Shown piece by piece: positions 1 through 9,606 of a stretch of 64,000 bases of DNA. Source of the stretch: Eubacteriales bacterium (GTDB lineage: Bacteria > Bacillota > Clostridia > Acetivibrionales > JANLFN01); contig JANLFN010000004.1 in assembly GCA_024655885.1 (NCBI GenBank), forward strand, positions 62,001 to 126,000. Reading direction: 5' to 3'. A program made the position numbers and the translations under genes. The notes beneath the pieces are model-generated. The model saw only the letters and a list, made by a program, of their open reading frames with translations, was not told where the DNA came from and did no database searches. Position 1 is the first letter of the stretch. The number at the start of each line of letters is the position of its first letter.

Positions 1-68
1 CACCCTGTAAATAAGGCACTTGCCAGGAATATCATAGCTGTCATCAAGGAAATCATTCTTTTTTTCAT
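1..68 (-). CDS. ABC transporter substrate-binding lipoprotein, N-terminus only (cut by window edge)
   Basis: Only the first 22 codons and two bases of the next are present. They read as a lipoprotein signal peptide: basic start (MKKR), hydrophobic core, then LFTG followed by a codon beginning TG, which fits the lipobox cysteine. A G-rich ribosome site lies just upstream. It directly follows the permease and ATPase genes, so by position it is the solute receptor of the same importer. The ligand cannot be told from this fragment. Confidence 0.7.
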   Translation of the reverse strand, partial: MKKRMISLMTAMIFLASALFTG

Positions 69-94
69 TTCTTACCCCCCCACAGAATTTTTTA

Positions 95-847
95 TTATAA
101 AGGAACGACTATTGGAACATGGTCTATCTCATGGATTTTTACCGGAACTGAATACACGCTTTCGATGTTTTCAGGTGTTATTACCTCAAGACCTCCTGCT
201 GCAAATATTGTCCCGTTTTTTACAAGCATGAACTTGTCGGCAAAGCGCAGTGCAAGATTAAGGTCGTGCATTGTCACTATAGCCGACATTTCCTGATTTT
301 TTACTACACTTTTTATGATTCCCGCAACCTCCAGCTGATTTTTCAGGTCGAGGCTGCTTGTAGGCTCGTCAAGCAAAAGTATTTCAGGTTCCTGTGCCAG
401 AGCTCTGGCAATGACAACCTTCTGCTGTTCACCTCCGCTCAGCTCATTGAGATAGCGCAGGGCATAGTCCTCCAATTTAAGGATTTTCATGGCATTCTGA
501 GCAATTTCCATATCTTTTTTTGTGGCTTCCCACTGAATGTACGGTTTTCTGCCAAGCAATACAGCATCAAAGACTGTTGCCCTTGAACTTTCCTGGCGCT
601 GGGCCACATAGCCGATCCTTTTGGCCAGATCTCTCCTGCTGAGCCTGAAAACTTCGTCCTCATTGATAAAAACACTGCCTTTGTGAGGCTTCAGCACTCT
701 GTTAATGCATTTCAGCAGTGTGGATTTGCCTGCCCCGTTGACGCCGAGGATTGCAAGAAATTCGCCTTTTGAGAGTGTGAAATTTATATCGTTAAGCACA
801 TGGCGGCTTGGATATTTGAATGCAAGGCCTTCTACAGTAAGCTTCAT
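95..847 (-). CDS. ABC transporter ATP-binding protein, FecE/BtuD type
   Basis: ATPase of a binding-protein-dependent importer of the iron-siderophore/cobalamin class. The 250-residue protein has Walker [10 protein letters not shown] at about 35-43, signature LSGGE at 136-140, Walker B LLLDEP near 157-162 and the switch histidine in TMHDLN near 194. The ATG is chosen because it overlaps the permease stop by four bases (ATGA), a normal coupled start; a longer upstream frame is the permease read out of frame. It forms an operon with the permease, and the receptor gene follows. Substrate (ferric siderophore, heme, cobalamin or another metal complex) is unresolved. Confidence 0.92.
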   Translation of the reverse strand: MKLTVEGLAFKYPSRHVLNDINFTLSKGEFLAILGVNGAGKSTLLKCINRVLKPHKGSVFINEDEVFRLSRRDLAKRIGYVAQRQESSRATVFDAVLLGRKPYIQWEATKKDMEIAQNAMKILKLEDYALRYLNELSGGEQQKVVIARALAQEPEILLLDEPTSSLDLKNQLEVAGIIKSVVKNQEMSAIVTMHDLNLALRFADKFMLVKNGTIFAAGGLEVITPENIESVYSVPVKIHEIDHVPIVVPL

Positions 848-1929
848 TTTTTCTGGTACCCCCTTGCGAGAAGATAAAGAAACAACGGTGCTCCAAAAAA
901 CGAGGTTATGACTCCGACCGGAAGGACTACGGGGGAAATCACGGTTCTGGCAAGAGTATCCGAGACCAGAAGCAGCAAAGCTCCCATCAATGCGGAAGAA
1001 GGAATCAGATAGCGGTGGTCGCTGCCTATCACCCTTCTCATAATCTGAGGACCTACAAGTCCGATAAATCCTATAATGCCAAGGAAGGACACTGCAACCG
1101 CAGTTATAAGGGAAGATATGAACACTCCGCCAAGACGGATATTTTCCACATGCACCCCCAGACTCTTCGCTGTCTCTTCCCCGCAATCCAGTGCATTATA
1201 GTCCCATCTCCTGAACATGAAATATATAAATGAAGCTCCTGTTAAAACAGCCAGTATGATGACTTCGTTCCACGCAGCCCTCCCGAGGTCCCCAAAGGTC
1301 CAGAAAACAACCGCCGCTACCTGAACATCCTGAGCAAAATATTGAATCAGTATGGTTCCTGCCGAGAAAAGCGAGCTTAAGGCTACACCTGCCAAAACCA
1401 TTGCTTCAGGTGAAAAACCCTTGAATCTCGCAAGAAGAAGTATCGCAAATGCAGCAGCCATAGACCATATGAAGGCGGAGAAAGTAACCACATACGGATT
1501 GTTGATGGCTACGGCATCAGCACTGGTACTTTGAATGCTTCCTGCCCCGAATACAATAATAGCCACGTTTGCGCCAAAAGCAGCCGCATTGGATATCCCC
1601 AGCGTTGACGGTGAAGCCAGTGGATTTCTCAGATTGTTCTGCATTACACAGCCCGCCACCGACAGCCCGGCTCCGGCAATGACAGCTGCCAGTATTCTCG
1701 GCAGGCGGATCTGCCATACTACAATGTCGGAAATGTTGCTGCCTTTTCCAAAAATTGTCTGCATCACCTGGGCCGGGTTCAGATTGGTAGAACCTGCATT
1801 GACTGCAAATACCGCCACTATAGCAATCAGTAAACCCAAGAGTATTACTGCTAATTTTTTCTTTGCCGTATATCTCTGATAGATATCTGTCTGTTTTAAA
1901 CCGTCAACGGTAGCTAATCCATCCTTCAA
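844..1929 (-). CDS. FecCD/BtuC-family ABC transporter permease
   Basis: Integral membrane subunit of the importer. The 361-residue protein is hydrophobic throughout, with an N-terminal cytoplasmic stretch of about 25 residues and then roughly nine or ten membrane segments. Family-typical sequence includes RLPRILAAVIAGAGLSVAG near residue 80 and GFIGLVGPQIMRRV in the last third, the loop that docks the ATPase. The start codon is TTG, with an AAGGGG ribosome site about ten bases upstream. It sits between a small unknown gene and the ATPase. Family assignment is firm; substrate is not. Confidence 0.9.
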   Translation of the reverse strand: MKDGLATVDGLKQTDIYQRYTAKKKLAVILLGLLIAIVAVFAVNAGSTNLNPAQVMQTIFGKGSNISDIVVWQIRLPRILAAVIAGAGLSVAGCVMQNNLRNPLASPSTLGISNAAAFGANVAIIVFGAGSIQSTSADAVAINNPYVVTFSAFIWSMAAAFAILLLARFKGFSPEAMVLAGVALSSLFSAGTILIQYFAQDVQVAAVVFWTFGDLGRAAWNEVIILAVLTGASFIYFMFRRWDYNALDCGEETAKSLGVHVENIRLGGVFISSLITAVAVSFLGIIGFIGLVGPQIMRRVIGSDHRYLIPSSALMGALLLLVSDTLARTVISPVVLPVGVITSFFGAPLFLYLLARGYQKK

Positions 1930-1952
1930 ATTCTTTCAATCCCCTTTTTAAG

Positions 1953-2141
1953 CTAAACCTTCCAATACAGCCGGGCGGTTTTTGACCGGATTTCCTCCCT
2001 GACCATTCCCTCCCTTGAGATTTCTTCCAGGTAGCGCCTGACAGAAGCTCTTTGCTCCTTGCTTAATGGATCTTCCGCTTCAAGGCCTGAACAATAAATA
2101 TGCCTCCGCCTCATCATAGGCAATGTCCATAATTCTACCAA
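1953..2141 (-). CDS. Small hypothetical protein between FmdE-type gene and permease
   Basis: I do not recognise this 62-residue frame. It starts with TTG and overlaps the stop of the FmdE-type gene by seven bases, with a CCAGGGG stretch just ahead, so translation could be coupled. The second half is charged and probably helical (SKEQRASVRRYLEEISREGM), like the end of a winged-helix domain. It fills the gap between two operon genes. It may be a real small protein or the remnant of a longer one. Confidence 0.4.
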   Translation of the reverse strand: MVELWTLPMMRRRHIYCSGLEAEDPLSKEQRASVRRYLEEISREGMVREEIRSKTARLYWKV

Positions 2142-2665
2142 CCCCTGGAATAGTCTTTGAAGCAGTCAAGGCAGACTTTTTTCCCTTCTTGCAGTCTCAT
2201 TTTGTGCTCAGGAGCGCCCTCTCCGCAGTTTTCACAAACAACGGTTGTGAAAAGCCTCGCTGTCTCAGGCAGTGCAAAGGACGGTTTCATAAATTCAAAT
2301 ATTTCCTCGGCAGGAGCATTCAAGATGTATTCCTGGCGCTGCTTACGGTCCATTTCCTTTTTGAACGGCTTGACGATCATTCTCAGGCTATCTCCGTTGG
2401 CCCTGTTAAAAAAGCTGAAAGCCATCTTTCCGGTACCTCTGTAAATCAGGTTTCCTTTGCCGAAGGTGCATCCTGTGATGACCTGTATGGCATCTACGCC
2501 GCAGGCATCATTTTCGGTGACGCATACGATTTCTTCATCTGAAGAGAATTTGATACCCATCCTCTCCTTTGCCGCTTCAACCGCTTTATACCCCATCGCC
2601 AGTCCGGGACACTCATGCCCGTGAAATTCCACCGCTTTCTCCCAGTTTGTTTTTTCGCAACACAT
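2135..2665 (-). CDS. FmdE/FwdE-family zinc-ribbon protein
   Basis: Related to subunit E of formylmethanofuran dehydrogenase, but found in an organism type without that pathway. The 176-residue protein has the family signature HGHECPG at 15-21, a conserved block DACGVDAIQVITGC at about 53-66, and a C-terminal zinc ribbon with cysteine pairs at 144/147 and 165/168. The ribosome site is AAAGGAG. It leads the operon with the FecCD-type importer, which suggests a role in handling or sensing the imported metal or cofactor. That role is inference; the family in Clostridia has no settled function. Confidence 0.8.
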   Translation of the reverse strand: MCCEKTNWEKAVEFHGHECPGLAMGYKAVEAAKERMGIKFSSDEEIVCVTENDACGVDAIQVITGCTFGKGNLIYRGTGKMAFSFFNRANGDSLRMIVKPFKKEMDRKQRQEYILNAPAEEIFEFMKPSFALPETARLFTTVVCENCGEGAPEHKMRLQEGKKVCLDCFKDYSRGW

Positions 2666-3184
2666 ACTTTTAATCTCCTTTCATCATATCCGTATTTATT
2701 TTATGGTTTTTGTAAACGGCATTTATCCCGGTGAATTTTTATTGTACCTTTTATTGTACCTTTTAAAATCCACAACGGATGCCACTTTTTATTTTCCCCA
2801 AACAAAAAAGCCACGACATTTATTCGACCTTTTCTAAGGTCAAAAAACCTTCGTGGCTCTCATTAAATATTTATTTTATAAACGACAGCGTCATTCAATG
2901 CAATGAATGTTTTTTAAAAACTGACTTCATTCATACTGCTATTTCACAAAACAACTCTAAGTCTACGTGACTTAATTTAAAAAAATTATATCAGTTATCT
3001 TCAAAAGAATCTATGGCATTTTTATTTTTTTTAGTCATTTTTTTATTTTTTCTAGATTAATTTGTAAACGTCCTGCTTGAATAAAGCTCGAACAGTTTCC
3101 CACATACCTCTTACTTTTTTCATTAATCCTTACTGGAAAAATATCATGGTAAGAATGAGGTATAGCTATGATATGCCGAATCTA
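2666..3184. other. AT-rich spacer between sbcC and the FmdE-type gene
   Basis: No gene was found in this 519-base stretch; a 63-codon plus-strand frame lacks a ribosome site. It holds a weak -10 (TATAAT on the minus strand at 2985-2990), the nested terminator-like hairpin listed separately, and a doubled AAAAGGTACAAT motif just before the FmdE-type gene. Confidence 0.6.
2803..2858 (-). terminator. Nested hairpin with U-run upstream of the FmdE-type gene
   Basis: Read on the minus strand, an outer stem AGCCACGA/TCGTGGCT encloses an inner stem GACCTT/AAGGTC, and the outer stem is followed by TTTTTT. This is intrinsic-terminator geometry, but it lies after the sbcC stop and before the FmdE-type start. 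It may end sbcC transcription, or act in the leader of the importer operon. Confidence 0.65.
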
Positions 3185-6100
3185 TCAAGCCTTCTCGATT
3201 TTTACCCTGCTGCCGTCCCCCTGCGAAGTGGGAGGGTCAATAATCAACCTCCTGCCAATCCTGCTTCTAAGCTCCGGCACATGGCTGATGAGTCCAATAA
3301 CCCTTTCCTTCCTGCTCAGCCGTTCAAGAGAATCAATCACCGAGTCCAGCAGGTTGTTGTCCAGGGTCCCGAAGCCTTCATCCAGGAAGAAAAATTCCAG
3401 CGGGCTCTGGCCCTTCAATTGTATCTGTTCAGACAGCGCCAAAGCCAGAGACAAAGACGTTAAAAAGGTTTCTCCCCCCGAAAGGGAAGTGACCGTGCGG
3501 TGAACTCCTCCATTCGCATTGTCCCGGATGATGAAACCGGCATCGGCGTCCAGCTCCAGCGCATATTTATACCCGGTCATCACCCCAAGGGTTTGGGAGG
3601 CTTTGGCGGCAACATAACGGAGCCGCTCTTCGGCGATGAAATCAATAAAACTGTTGTCTTTCCTGTGTTCCGCTTTCAGCAGCTTCTGGATCTGCTCAAA
3701 AAGCTCCTGTTTATGCTTAAGTTCCTTATAGCTGTTGTTCAGCTCCACCCACCTGTCATGCTTGCTTTTCAGGTTCTCGAATTTGCTCTTGGCAACCTGG
3801 CTGCGGGAAACACATTCCTCTTTGAAAGCGGTCAACTCCAGATAATCACTGCTTGTCCGGTTCCATTCCTCTTCAGTGATGCTGCGGGAGTTTAGCTTCT
3901 TCTGAACCATTTCCTTTTGCGCCTGAATATTCACCCCTGCCTGGTCGTACTCATCGATTTCATCCTTTAGGGCTTTTTGTCTTTCAGGCGAAAGCATGGA
4001 GCTTTCCACTCTGCTGCAGTCTTCAAAGCCTTTCTCCTGAAGGGCGGCCTGAAGCCGTGCCTCCTCGGCTTTCAAGCTTTCGGAATAAATACCCTGCTGG
4101 TTCGCAAGCAGCGACTTCCGTGTTACAAGGTCATTGTGCTGCTTTTCCAGTGCCTGAAGTCTTTCCTGGTACTGCTTTTCAAGCTTTACGTACTCCTCCA
4201 GCCTTTCGTCGATCCGCTTGATTTTATCCTCAATATTATTTGCATCCTGGGCCAGTCCCTTCAGCTTGCTTTCTTTTTCACTTTTCTGTCCGCTTAGATT
4301 ATTGATCTCTGTCTGGACTTTAACATCCTCACTGCTTAATGCCCTGAGTTCTTCCTTCCACTGCTCCAGGAGGCTCCTCTTGCAGGCCATTGATGCCTGG
4401 ATCTGCTCCATTTGCTCCTGCAGCACATTTATTTTGCGGTCGTTTTCGGCAAGCCTTTTCAATTCCGCCGCTGCGCCGTCTATTTTATGCTGCTGCAGAA
4501 ATTCCCGGTACCTTTGCTTTTTTTCAATGAATAACCTCTTTGCTTCGGACAGGGACTTTTCCATCTGTTCCAGGCTTTCTCGGTTCACTTTCAGTTCAGT
4601 AAGAATCTCTTTTTCTGAAAGCCGGTGTTCGGATAGGGTATCATTGAGCTGCTGAAGCCTCTCCTTATATCCCTCCTGCTTTTTCTCCCAGGCTTCCACA
4701 GCCCTGAGCTTTTCCGCACTTGCACCATTCATTCTTTCCAGCTCCAGGCGGATTTGTTCCAGTTCAAGTTCTCTTAATTCTTCAGGAAGCCTTTGCTTTT
4801 CCGCAATATATTCACCGGTTTTCAACGCCAGTTCCTGTACTGCTTGATCTATCTGCCCGGTCAGGGCTTTTACCTGTTCACCGGCAACAAGGGCCGCTCT
4901 TTCCGCTTCTTTAAGCACCTTTTCCGCCTCAGTCAGCTTTTTCCTGGCGTCCTCAACCCCTCTTTCAAGCACCGGCAGCTCGGCTCCTTCCGCCTGGGCC
5001 GCAGGCCTCGGGTGGTGCTCCGACCCACACACAGGGCACGGCTCACCCTCTTTCAGGTTCTTGGACAGCATGCAGGCGGCATTCCTGTCCATTTCCCCTA
5101 TGGCGTTCTCCAGCTCCAGCCTGTATTGCTCAAAGAGCGCACCGGCTTTTTCCCTGTCCTTATCCAGGGCAAGCGCTTTTTGCGCCTGCTGCTTAAGCGC
5201 CAATCTCTGCTTTGCAATTTTGGACTCCATTCCATCCAGTTCATTTTTTCTGAGCCTCAGCACGTCATAAACCGCCTGCAGGGAATGAAGCCTCTCCATG
5301 GATTTCAGGACCGAGTTTTTATCTCCGGGCATAGCCGCCTCGTGCTTTTGCCTTTCTTCCGTCAGTGCCTCCACCGCCTTCCGCGACAGTAAAACACCTT
5401 CCCTTATCATGCCCAGCTTTTGCTCCAGGCGGGCAACAGTGCTGTTCAGGGTCCCCACCTTTTCCTCAAGCTCTTTCACATTTCCATTCAAGTTTCCTAT
5501 CTCACTTTCAAGCCTCGCTCCATCCTGGACCTGCTGACGGTATTCCGGATCGGTTTTCAAGGCTTCCATTTCCAGCTTGAGCCTGCCGAAATTTTGCTCC
5601 AGGGCCTCCAACTCCCCTGTTTCCTTTCGGATCGCCCCGCTTTTCTTTGTAATCTCATCCTTCAGCCGGACCGCGGAAGCCTGCAGCCCTTTGATTTTCT
5701 CATGAATGGCTTGCATTTCCGCCCTGACGCCTAAAGCGTCCACAAGCCTTGTCCTTAAGCCCACCAATTTGGGCTGTTCTATCACCGCTTCACTTTTGAG
5801 CCCTTCATACCTCTGTCGGGTCTCATTCAAGCCGGCAATGACACCCGGAAGGGCAGCCAAGACTTCCTGCAGCTGTTTTTCCGTCTCCCGGAGCTTTTCG
5901 CTCAATTCTCTGTTTTTTCGGATCATCTCCATCAGCCCGCCCGCTTTCACAGCCTTCTCAAGCTGCACTCTTTTTTCGCCAATAGCCTCCCTGGAAGCCA
6001 TATGCTGCTGCTCCTGCTGATGGATAAGCGACAGCTCTTGAACAAGGGCCCACACCTCTTTGGCTTCATTGTACTTAACCTCCAGCAGCTTTAATTCCTT

Positions 6101-6811
6101 TTCAACCCTGTTTCTTTCGGACACAGCAGTATCTAATTCTTTTTGGGCTTCCTCAAGGGCTTCACCGGTGGCATCCCCATATCCCTTTAATTCTCCTGAC
6201 AGAATATCCATCCGGCTTTTAAGCTTTGCCATCTTCCGGTTCAGCTTTTCCTGCAGCTGCTTTCCATACTCTTCAAGATAGAAGATCCTTTCCAGCATCC
6301 CTCTCCTTTCCGAGTTGTTAAGCAGCAGAAATTCCTGGAAGCTGTTCTGGGGCAGCACCACAGCCCGGGTAAAATCTTCATGGCTTAAGCCCAGCAATTC
6401 TTTGATATGGTTGCTGACCTCGGCGGCTTTGTCACACACGGGGATTTCACCGGCACCGGTGATTTCAATGAGGCGCGCTATTTTAGGCTCGCAGGAGTTT
6501 ACGGTACCTCTCTTTCTCTGATACGTCCTTTCCACCCTGAAGGTCTTTCGGACGCCATCTTTTATGAGTTCGAAGGTAAAAGAAACCTTTGCGGTATTCA
6601 GGTTTGTATTAATGATGCCCTGTGTTCCTCCATCCGCCCTCTTTACCCTGCCGTACAGAGCAAAAGTAATGGCGTCAAGAACCGTGGACTTGCCGCTTCC
6701 GGTAGGCCCGAATATGCCGAACAGGCCGGTTTCTCCCAGGGCTTCAAAATCAATCCTCTGGAGTTCACGGAAACTCTGCAGCCCTTCTATTTCAAGAAGC
6801 TTCGGCCTCAT
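3185..6811 (-). CDS. sbcC: Exonuclease SbcC, Rad50-like ATPase
   Basis: SMC-type subunit of the SbcCD nuclease, which opens hairpins and processes double-strand ends at stalled forks. The roughly 1208-residue protein has an N-terminal ATPase half with GPTGSGKST near 35-43, a long heptad-rich coiled coil, a zinc hook CPVC near residue 590, a returning coiled coil, then signature SLSGGETF near 1109 and Walker B FFLDEGFGTLD near 1140. The ATG used here follows GGGGAGG at good spacing and overlaps the end of sbcD by 20 bases; an earlier in-frame ATG has no such site. Confidence 0.95.
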   Translation of the reverse strand: MRPKLLEIEGLQSFRELQRIDFEALGETGLFGIFGPTGSGKSTVLDAITFALYGRVKRADGGTQGIINTNLNTAKVSFTFELIKDGVRKTFRVERTYQRKRGTVNSCEPKIARLIEITGAGEIPVCDKAAEVSNHIKELLGLSHEDFTRAVVLPQNSFQEFLLLNNSERRGMLERIFYLEEYGKQLQEKLNRKMAKLKSRMDILSGELKGYGDATGEALEEAQKELDTAVSERNRVEKELKLLEVKYNEAKEVWALVQELSLIHQQEQQHMASREAIGEKRVQLEKAVKAGGLMEMIRKNRELSEKLRETEKQLQEVLAALPGVIAGLNETRQRYEGLKSEAVIEQPKLVGLRTRLVDALGVRAEMQAIHEKIKGLQASAVRLKDEITKKSGAIRKETGELEALEQNFGRLKLEMEALKTDPEYRQQVQDGARLESEIGNLNGNVKELEEKVGTLNSTVARLEQKLGMIREGVLLSRKAVEALTEERQKHEAAMPGDKNSVLKSMERLHSLQAVYDVLRLRKNELDGMESKIAKQRLALKQQAQKALALDKDREKAGALFEQYRLELENAIGEMDRNAACMLSKNLKEGEPCPVCGSEHHPRPAAQAEGAELPVLERGVEDARKKLTEAEKVLKEAERAALVAGEQVKALTGQIDQAVQELALKTGEYIAEKQRLPEELRELELEQIRLELERMNGASAEKLRAVEAWEKKQEGYKERLQQLNDTLSEHRLSEKEILTELKVNRESLEQMEKSLSEAKRLFIEKKQRYREFLQQHKIDGAAAELKRLAENDRKINVLQEQMEQIQASMACKRSLLEQWKEELRALSSEDVKVQTEINNLSGQKSEKESKLKGLAQDANNIEDKIKRIDERLEEYVKLEKQYQERLQALEKQHNDLVTRKSLLANQQGIYSESLKAEEARLQAALQEKGFEDCSRVESSMLSPERQKALKDEIDEYDQAGVNIQAQKEMVQKKLNSRSITEEEWNRTSSDYLELTAFKEECVSRSQVAKSKFENLKSKHDRWVELNNSYKELKHKQELFEQIQKLLKAEHRKDNSFIDFIAEERLRYVAAKASQTLGVMTGYKYALELDADAGFIIRDNANGGVHRTVTSLSGGETFLTSLSLALALSEQIQLKGQSPLEFFFLDEGFGTLDNNLLDSVIDSLERLSRKERVIGLISHVPELRSRIGRRLIIDPPTSQGDGSRVKIEKA

Positions 6812-8042
6812 CCGCCTCAACCTCCCCATCCTCATCATTTAAAACCTCAATGAAGGCTCCCATCAGCTCCTCTGAAATTTCTGCCCCCATCCTGTATTTG
6901 AAATAGTCTTTGAAAAGCTCGTCGATTTTTCTGCCTTCCCTGCTTCCAGGGCTTGTGACCTCCACAGCTTCGGATTTCAATCTGGGACGGATGTTAATGA
7001 TCCCCGGGTGCAGGGTTCTTAAAGCTTTCTGCTCCTCCGCCGTCAAAACCCTGTCGGTCACGATTTCAAGATCGATCCAGGCATTCAGGTCCCTGCCCTC
7101 TTCGCACCACCGGATGGCCTGTCCGATCCCCTCTTCGGCAATCCATCGCCTTAAGGGTTTCCCGCAGTTGAGGTAGAGAGGCCTGACCTCCGCTTTTTCT
7201 CCCGGAACTGCGTCAATGATATATACAGCTTTACTGTGCTCTGCTTCCGAAAAGCTGTACGCCAGCGGAGAACCGGAATAAAAGGCCGGGCACGGCGCAT
7301 TCCGGATTTCCTGCGGACGGTGCAGGTGTCCCAGGGCAACAAAATGGGCATTAGAAGGCAAAAGCCCTGGGTCCACCGTCAGTGCTCCGCCTACCTGCAG
7401 CGTCCTTTCAGACTCCGACTCCTTACCTCCCCTGAGGAAAAGATGCCCCACGGCCAGGTTTACCGTGTCATCCCTGAAATTCTGACTGAGTGTTGAAAAT
7501 ATGCTGCCGATTTTTTCGGAATACGCTTTCTGGAGAATTTCTTCGTCCGCCTGCCGGGAAAGCATCTCTTCCAGGCGGGATTCGGAAGGATACGGAAGGG
7601 CGATGATTACGGCATGGTATTCGCAGCCCGGAACACAAAGCTCCAGCCAGCCCGGTCCGGAATGGGCAATTTTTATGTTACCGCCGCTGATTTTGTACAT
7701 GCCTGCATCACTGCCGGGGTAGCCCAGCAGAATGATGCCGTTTTTGTATGCCAGGGGGCTGGCGGCACAAAGACGCTCGGGATTGTCGTGGTTGCCGGCA
7801 ATCACCACAACGGCCCTCTTTCCTTTGCCATTCAGCCGGTCCATTGCGTCATAAAAAAGTTCCTCTGCCGCAGCAGAGGGGTTGTATGTATCGTATATAT
7901 CTCCGGCAACCAGGATAAGATCGATCTTCTGCTCTTCCACCGTTTCGCACAGGCAGTCGATGAATTCCCGCTGTTCTTCAATGCGGCTGATTTGTTCAAG
8001 ATTCTTTCCCAGGTGCCAGTCCGACGTATGTAGAATCCGCAT
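6792..8042 (-). CDS. sbcD: Exonuclease SbcD, Mre11-like phosphoesterase
   Basis: Nuclease subunit that pairs with SbcC. The 416-residue protein carries the metallophosphoesterase motifs in order: DWHLG at 8-12, GDIYD at 47-51, GNHD at 83-86, a histidine in VGHLF near 200 and GHLH at 238-241, all the expected metal ligands. The ATG has GGAGG eight bases upstream. It is the first gene of the sbcDC pair and overlaps sbcC, the usual arrangement. Length and motifs are complete. Confidence 0.95.
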   Translation of the reverse strand: MRILHTSDWHLGKNLEQISRIEEQREFIDCLCETVEEQKIDLILVAGDIYDTYNPSAAAEELFYDAMDRLNGKGKRAVVVIAGNHDNPERLCAASPLAYKNGIILLGYPGSDAGMYKISGGNIKIAHSGPGWLELCVPGCEYHAVIIALPYPSESRLEEMLSRQADEEILQKAYSEKIGSIFSTLSQNFRDDTVNLAVGHLFLRGGKESESERTLQVGGALTVDPGLLPSNAHFVALGHLHRPQEIRNAPCPAFYSGSPLAYSFSEAEHSKAVYIIDAVPGEKAEVRPLYLNCGKPLRRWIAEEGIGQAIRWCEEGRDLNAWIDLEIVTDRVLTAEEQKALRTLHPGIINIRPRLKSEAVEVTSPGSREGRKIDELFKDYFKYRMGAEISEELMGAFIEVLNDEDGEVEADEAEAS

Positions 8043-8156
8043 GATTCATGCCTCCAAAGGTTTAATTTCTGAATCGTATTTTTATATTAGCATACTTTGC
8101 CAACAAAATTATATCGCTTTTGATGGAATTCTACAATACATTACACGGAAAATATG

Positions 8157-8185
8157 TAAAAAAATAGAACGGCCTGAGCCGTTCC
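8157..8185 (-). terminator. Terminator of nfnAB
   Basis: On the minus strand GGAACGGC, a TCAG loop and GCCGTTCT are followed by a seven-T run. It lies about 25 bases behind the nfnB stop and ahead of sbcD. Confidence 0.85.
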
Positions 8186-8208
8186 ATATATTACCGGTGT
8201 ATCCTGTT

Positions 8209-9606
8209 TTAATCCTTCTTAGACTTCAAGTATTGATCAATGGCCTTGGCCGCCTTTTTCCCAGCCCCCATGGCCAGTATAACCGTGGCAGCCCCTGTAA
8301 CCGCATCGCCTCCGGCATAAACTCCCTTTTTGCTGGTAGCGCCGGTTTCTTCCTCCACGATGATTCCTCCCCACTTTTGAGTCGCCAGTCCGGGAGTGGT
8401 GGATTTGATCAGAGGATTGGGGGTCTGGCCGATGGCAATGATCACCGTTTCAACATCAATCACATGCTCGGAGCCTTCCTTGGGCACAGGCCTTCTCCTG
8501 CCCGAGCTGTCCGGTTCTCCAAGCTCCATTTCCAGGCATTCTATTCCCTTTACCCATCCGTCTTCCGTTCCAATAATCTGCTTCGGATTGTTCAGCAGCT
8601 TGAATATGATGCCTTCCTCCTTGGCATGGTGGACTTCTTCCAGTCTTGCAGGCAGCTCAGCTTCGGACCTCCTGTAGATTATATATACATTCTCCGCGCC
8701 AAGCCTTTTTGCACTTCTGGCGGCGTCCATGGCCACATTGCCTCCGCCTACCACCGCCACATTTTTCCCCACCTTTATGGGCGTGTCATACTCGGGGAAT
8801 TTATAAGCCTTCATCAGGTTTACCCTTGTCAAGAATTCATTGGCGGAATACACCCCGTTGAGATTTTCTCCCGGTATTCCCAAAAAGCTGGGCAGACCGG
8901 CGCCGCTGCCTACAAAAACGGCTTCGTAGCCTTCCTCCATAAGCTCATCCAGGGATAATACCTTTCCTATGACCATATTGGTTTTTATCTCCACTCCCAA
9001 AGCCTTTACATTTTCAATTTCCTTCTGTACCAAGGTCTTGGGCAACCTGAATTCAGGTATACCATACATCAAAACCCCGCCGGGCACATGAAAGGCTTCA
9101 AAAATGGTCACATCATATCCCAGTTTGGCAAGGTCTCCCGCACAGGTCAGACCAGCAGGTCCGGAGCCCACAACAGCCACTTTTTTGTTTACTTTTGCGG
9201 GTCTATCCACTTTCGGCTTGCCATTGGCCATGAACCAATCGGCCACATACCTCTCCAGTCTCCCTATACCGACAGATTCACCCTTCTTTCCCCGGACACA
9301 TAAGCTCTCACACTGGGATTCCTGGGGACAAACCCTGCCGCAAATGGCAGGAAGGCTGTTGGTTTCCCTTATCTTATCATAGGCCTCCTCAAATTTGCCC
9401 TCTGCCACAAGGGCTATAAAATCTGGAATCTTGACATTCACCGGACAGCCGGACACACAGGGCCTGTTTTTGCAATTGAGGCACCTCGTGGCCTCTTCCC
9501 TGGCCATCTCCTCCGTATATCCCAAAGCTACTTCAAGAAAGTTTTTATTCCTCGTATTCGGCTCCTGCTCAGGCATTTTAACTTTATTTAAAGACATATT
9601 AGCCAT
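8209..9606 (-). CDS. nfnB: NfnB: NADPH-binding subunit of NADH-dependent ferredoxin:NADP+ oxidoreductase (GltD-like)
   Basis: Large subunit of the electron-bifurcating transhydrogenase that couples reduced ferredoxin, NADH and NADP+. The 465-residue protein begins with two iron-sulfur binding groups (C42, C45, C50, C54 and C89, C93, C99, C103), then an FAD site VAVVGSGPAG and an NADPH site VAVVGGGNVAMDAA, and ends with the GGDAVTGAATV segment of the GltD family. Alone it could be called a glutamate synthase small subunit, but the partner immediately upstream is NfnA-like, which favours Nfn. The two genes overlap by eight bases. A terminator follows. Confidence 0.85.
   Translation of the reverse strand: MANMSLNKVKMPEQEPNTRNKNFLEVALGYTEEMAREEATRCLNCKNRPCVSGCPVNVKIPDFIALVAEGKFEEAYDKIRETNSLPAICGRVCPQESQCESLCVRGKKGESVGIGRLERYVADWFMANGKPKVDRPAKVNKKVAVVGSGPAGLTCAGDLAKLGYDVTIFEAFHVPGGVLMYGIPEFRLPKTLVQKEIENVKALGVEIKTNMVIGKVLSLDELMEEGYEAVFVGSGAGLPSFLGIPGENLNGVYSANEFLTRVNLMKAYKFPEYDTPIKVGKNVAVVGGGNVAMDAARSAKRLGAENVYIIYRRSEAELPARLEEVHHAKEEGIIFKLLNNPKQIIGTEDGWVKGIECLEMELGEPDSSGRRRPVPKEGSEHVIDVETVIIAIGQTPNPLIKSTTPGLATQKWGGIIVEEETGATSKKGVYAGGDAVTGAATVILAMGAGKKAAKAIDQYLKSKKD

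Noticed and set aside
2779-2970. 63-codon plus-strand frame in the sbcC-FmdE spacer
   Set aside because: No ribosome site, and it overlaps the terminator-like hairpin.
2666-2990. Molybdenum-cofactor or tungsten-cofactor riboswitch ahead of the FmdE-type gene
   Set aside because: The multistem junction and conserved boxes of that class are not visible; only a nested hairpin with U-run is seen.
7882-8958. Long plus-strand frame (358 codons) across sbcD and nfnB
   Set aside because: It runs antisense over two strongly supported genes, and its product is Ser/Phe-rich without family features.
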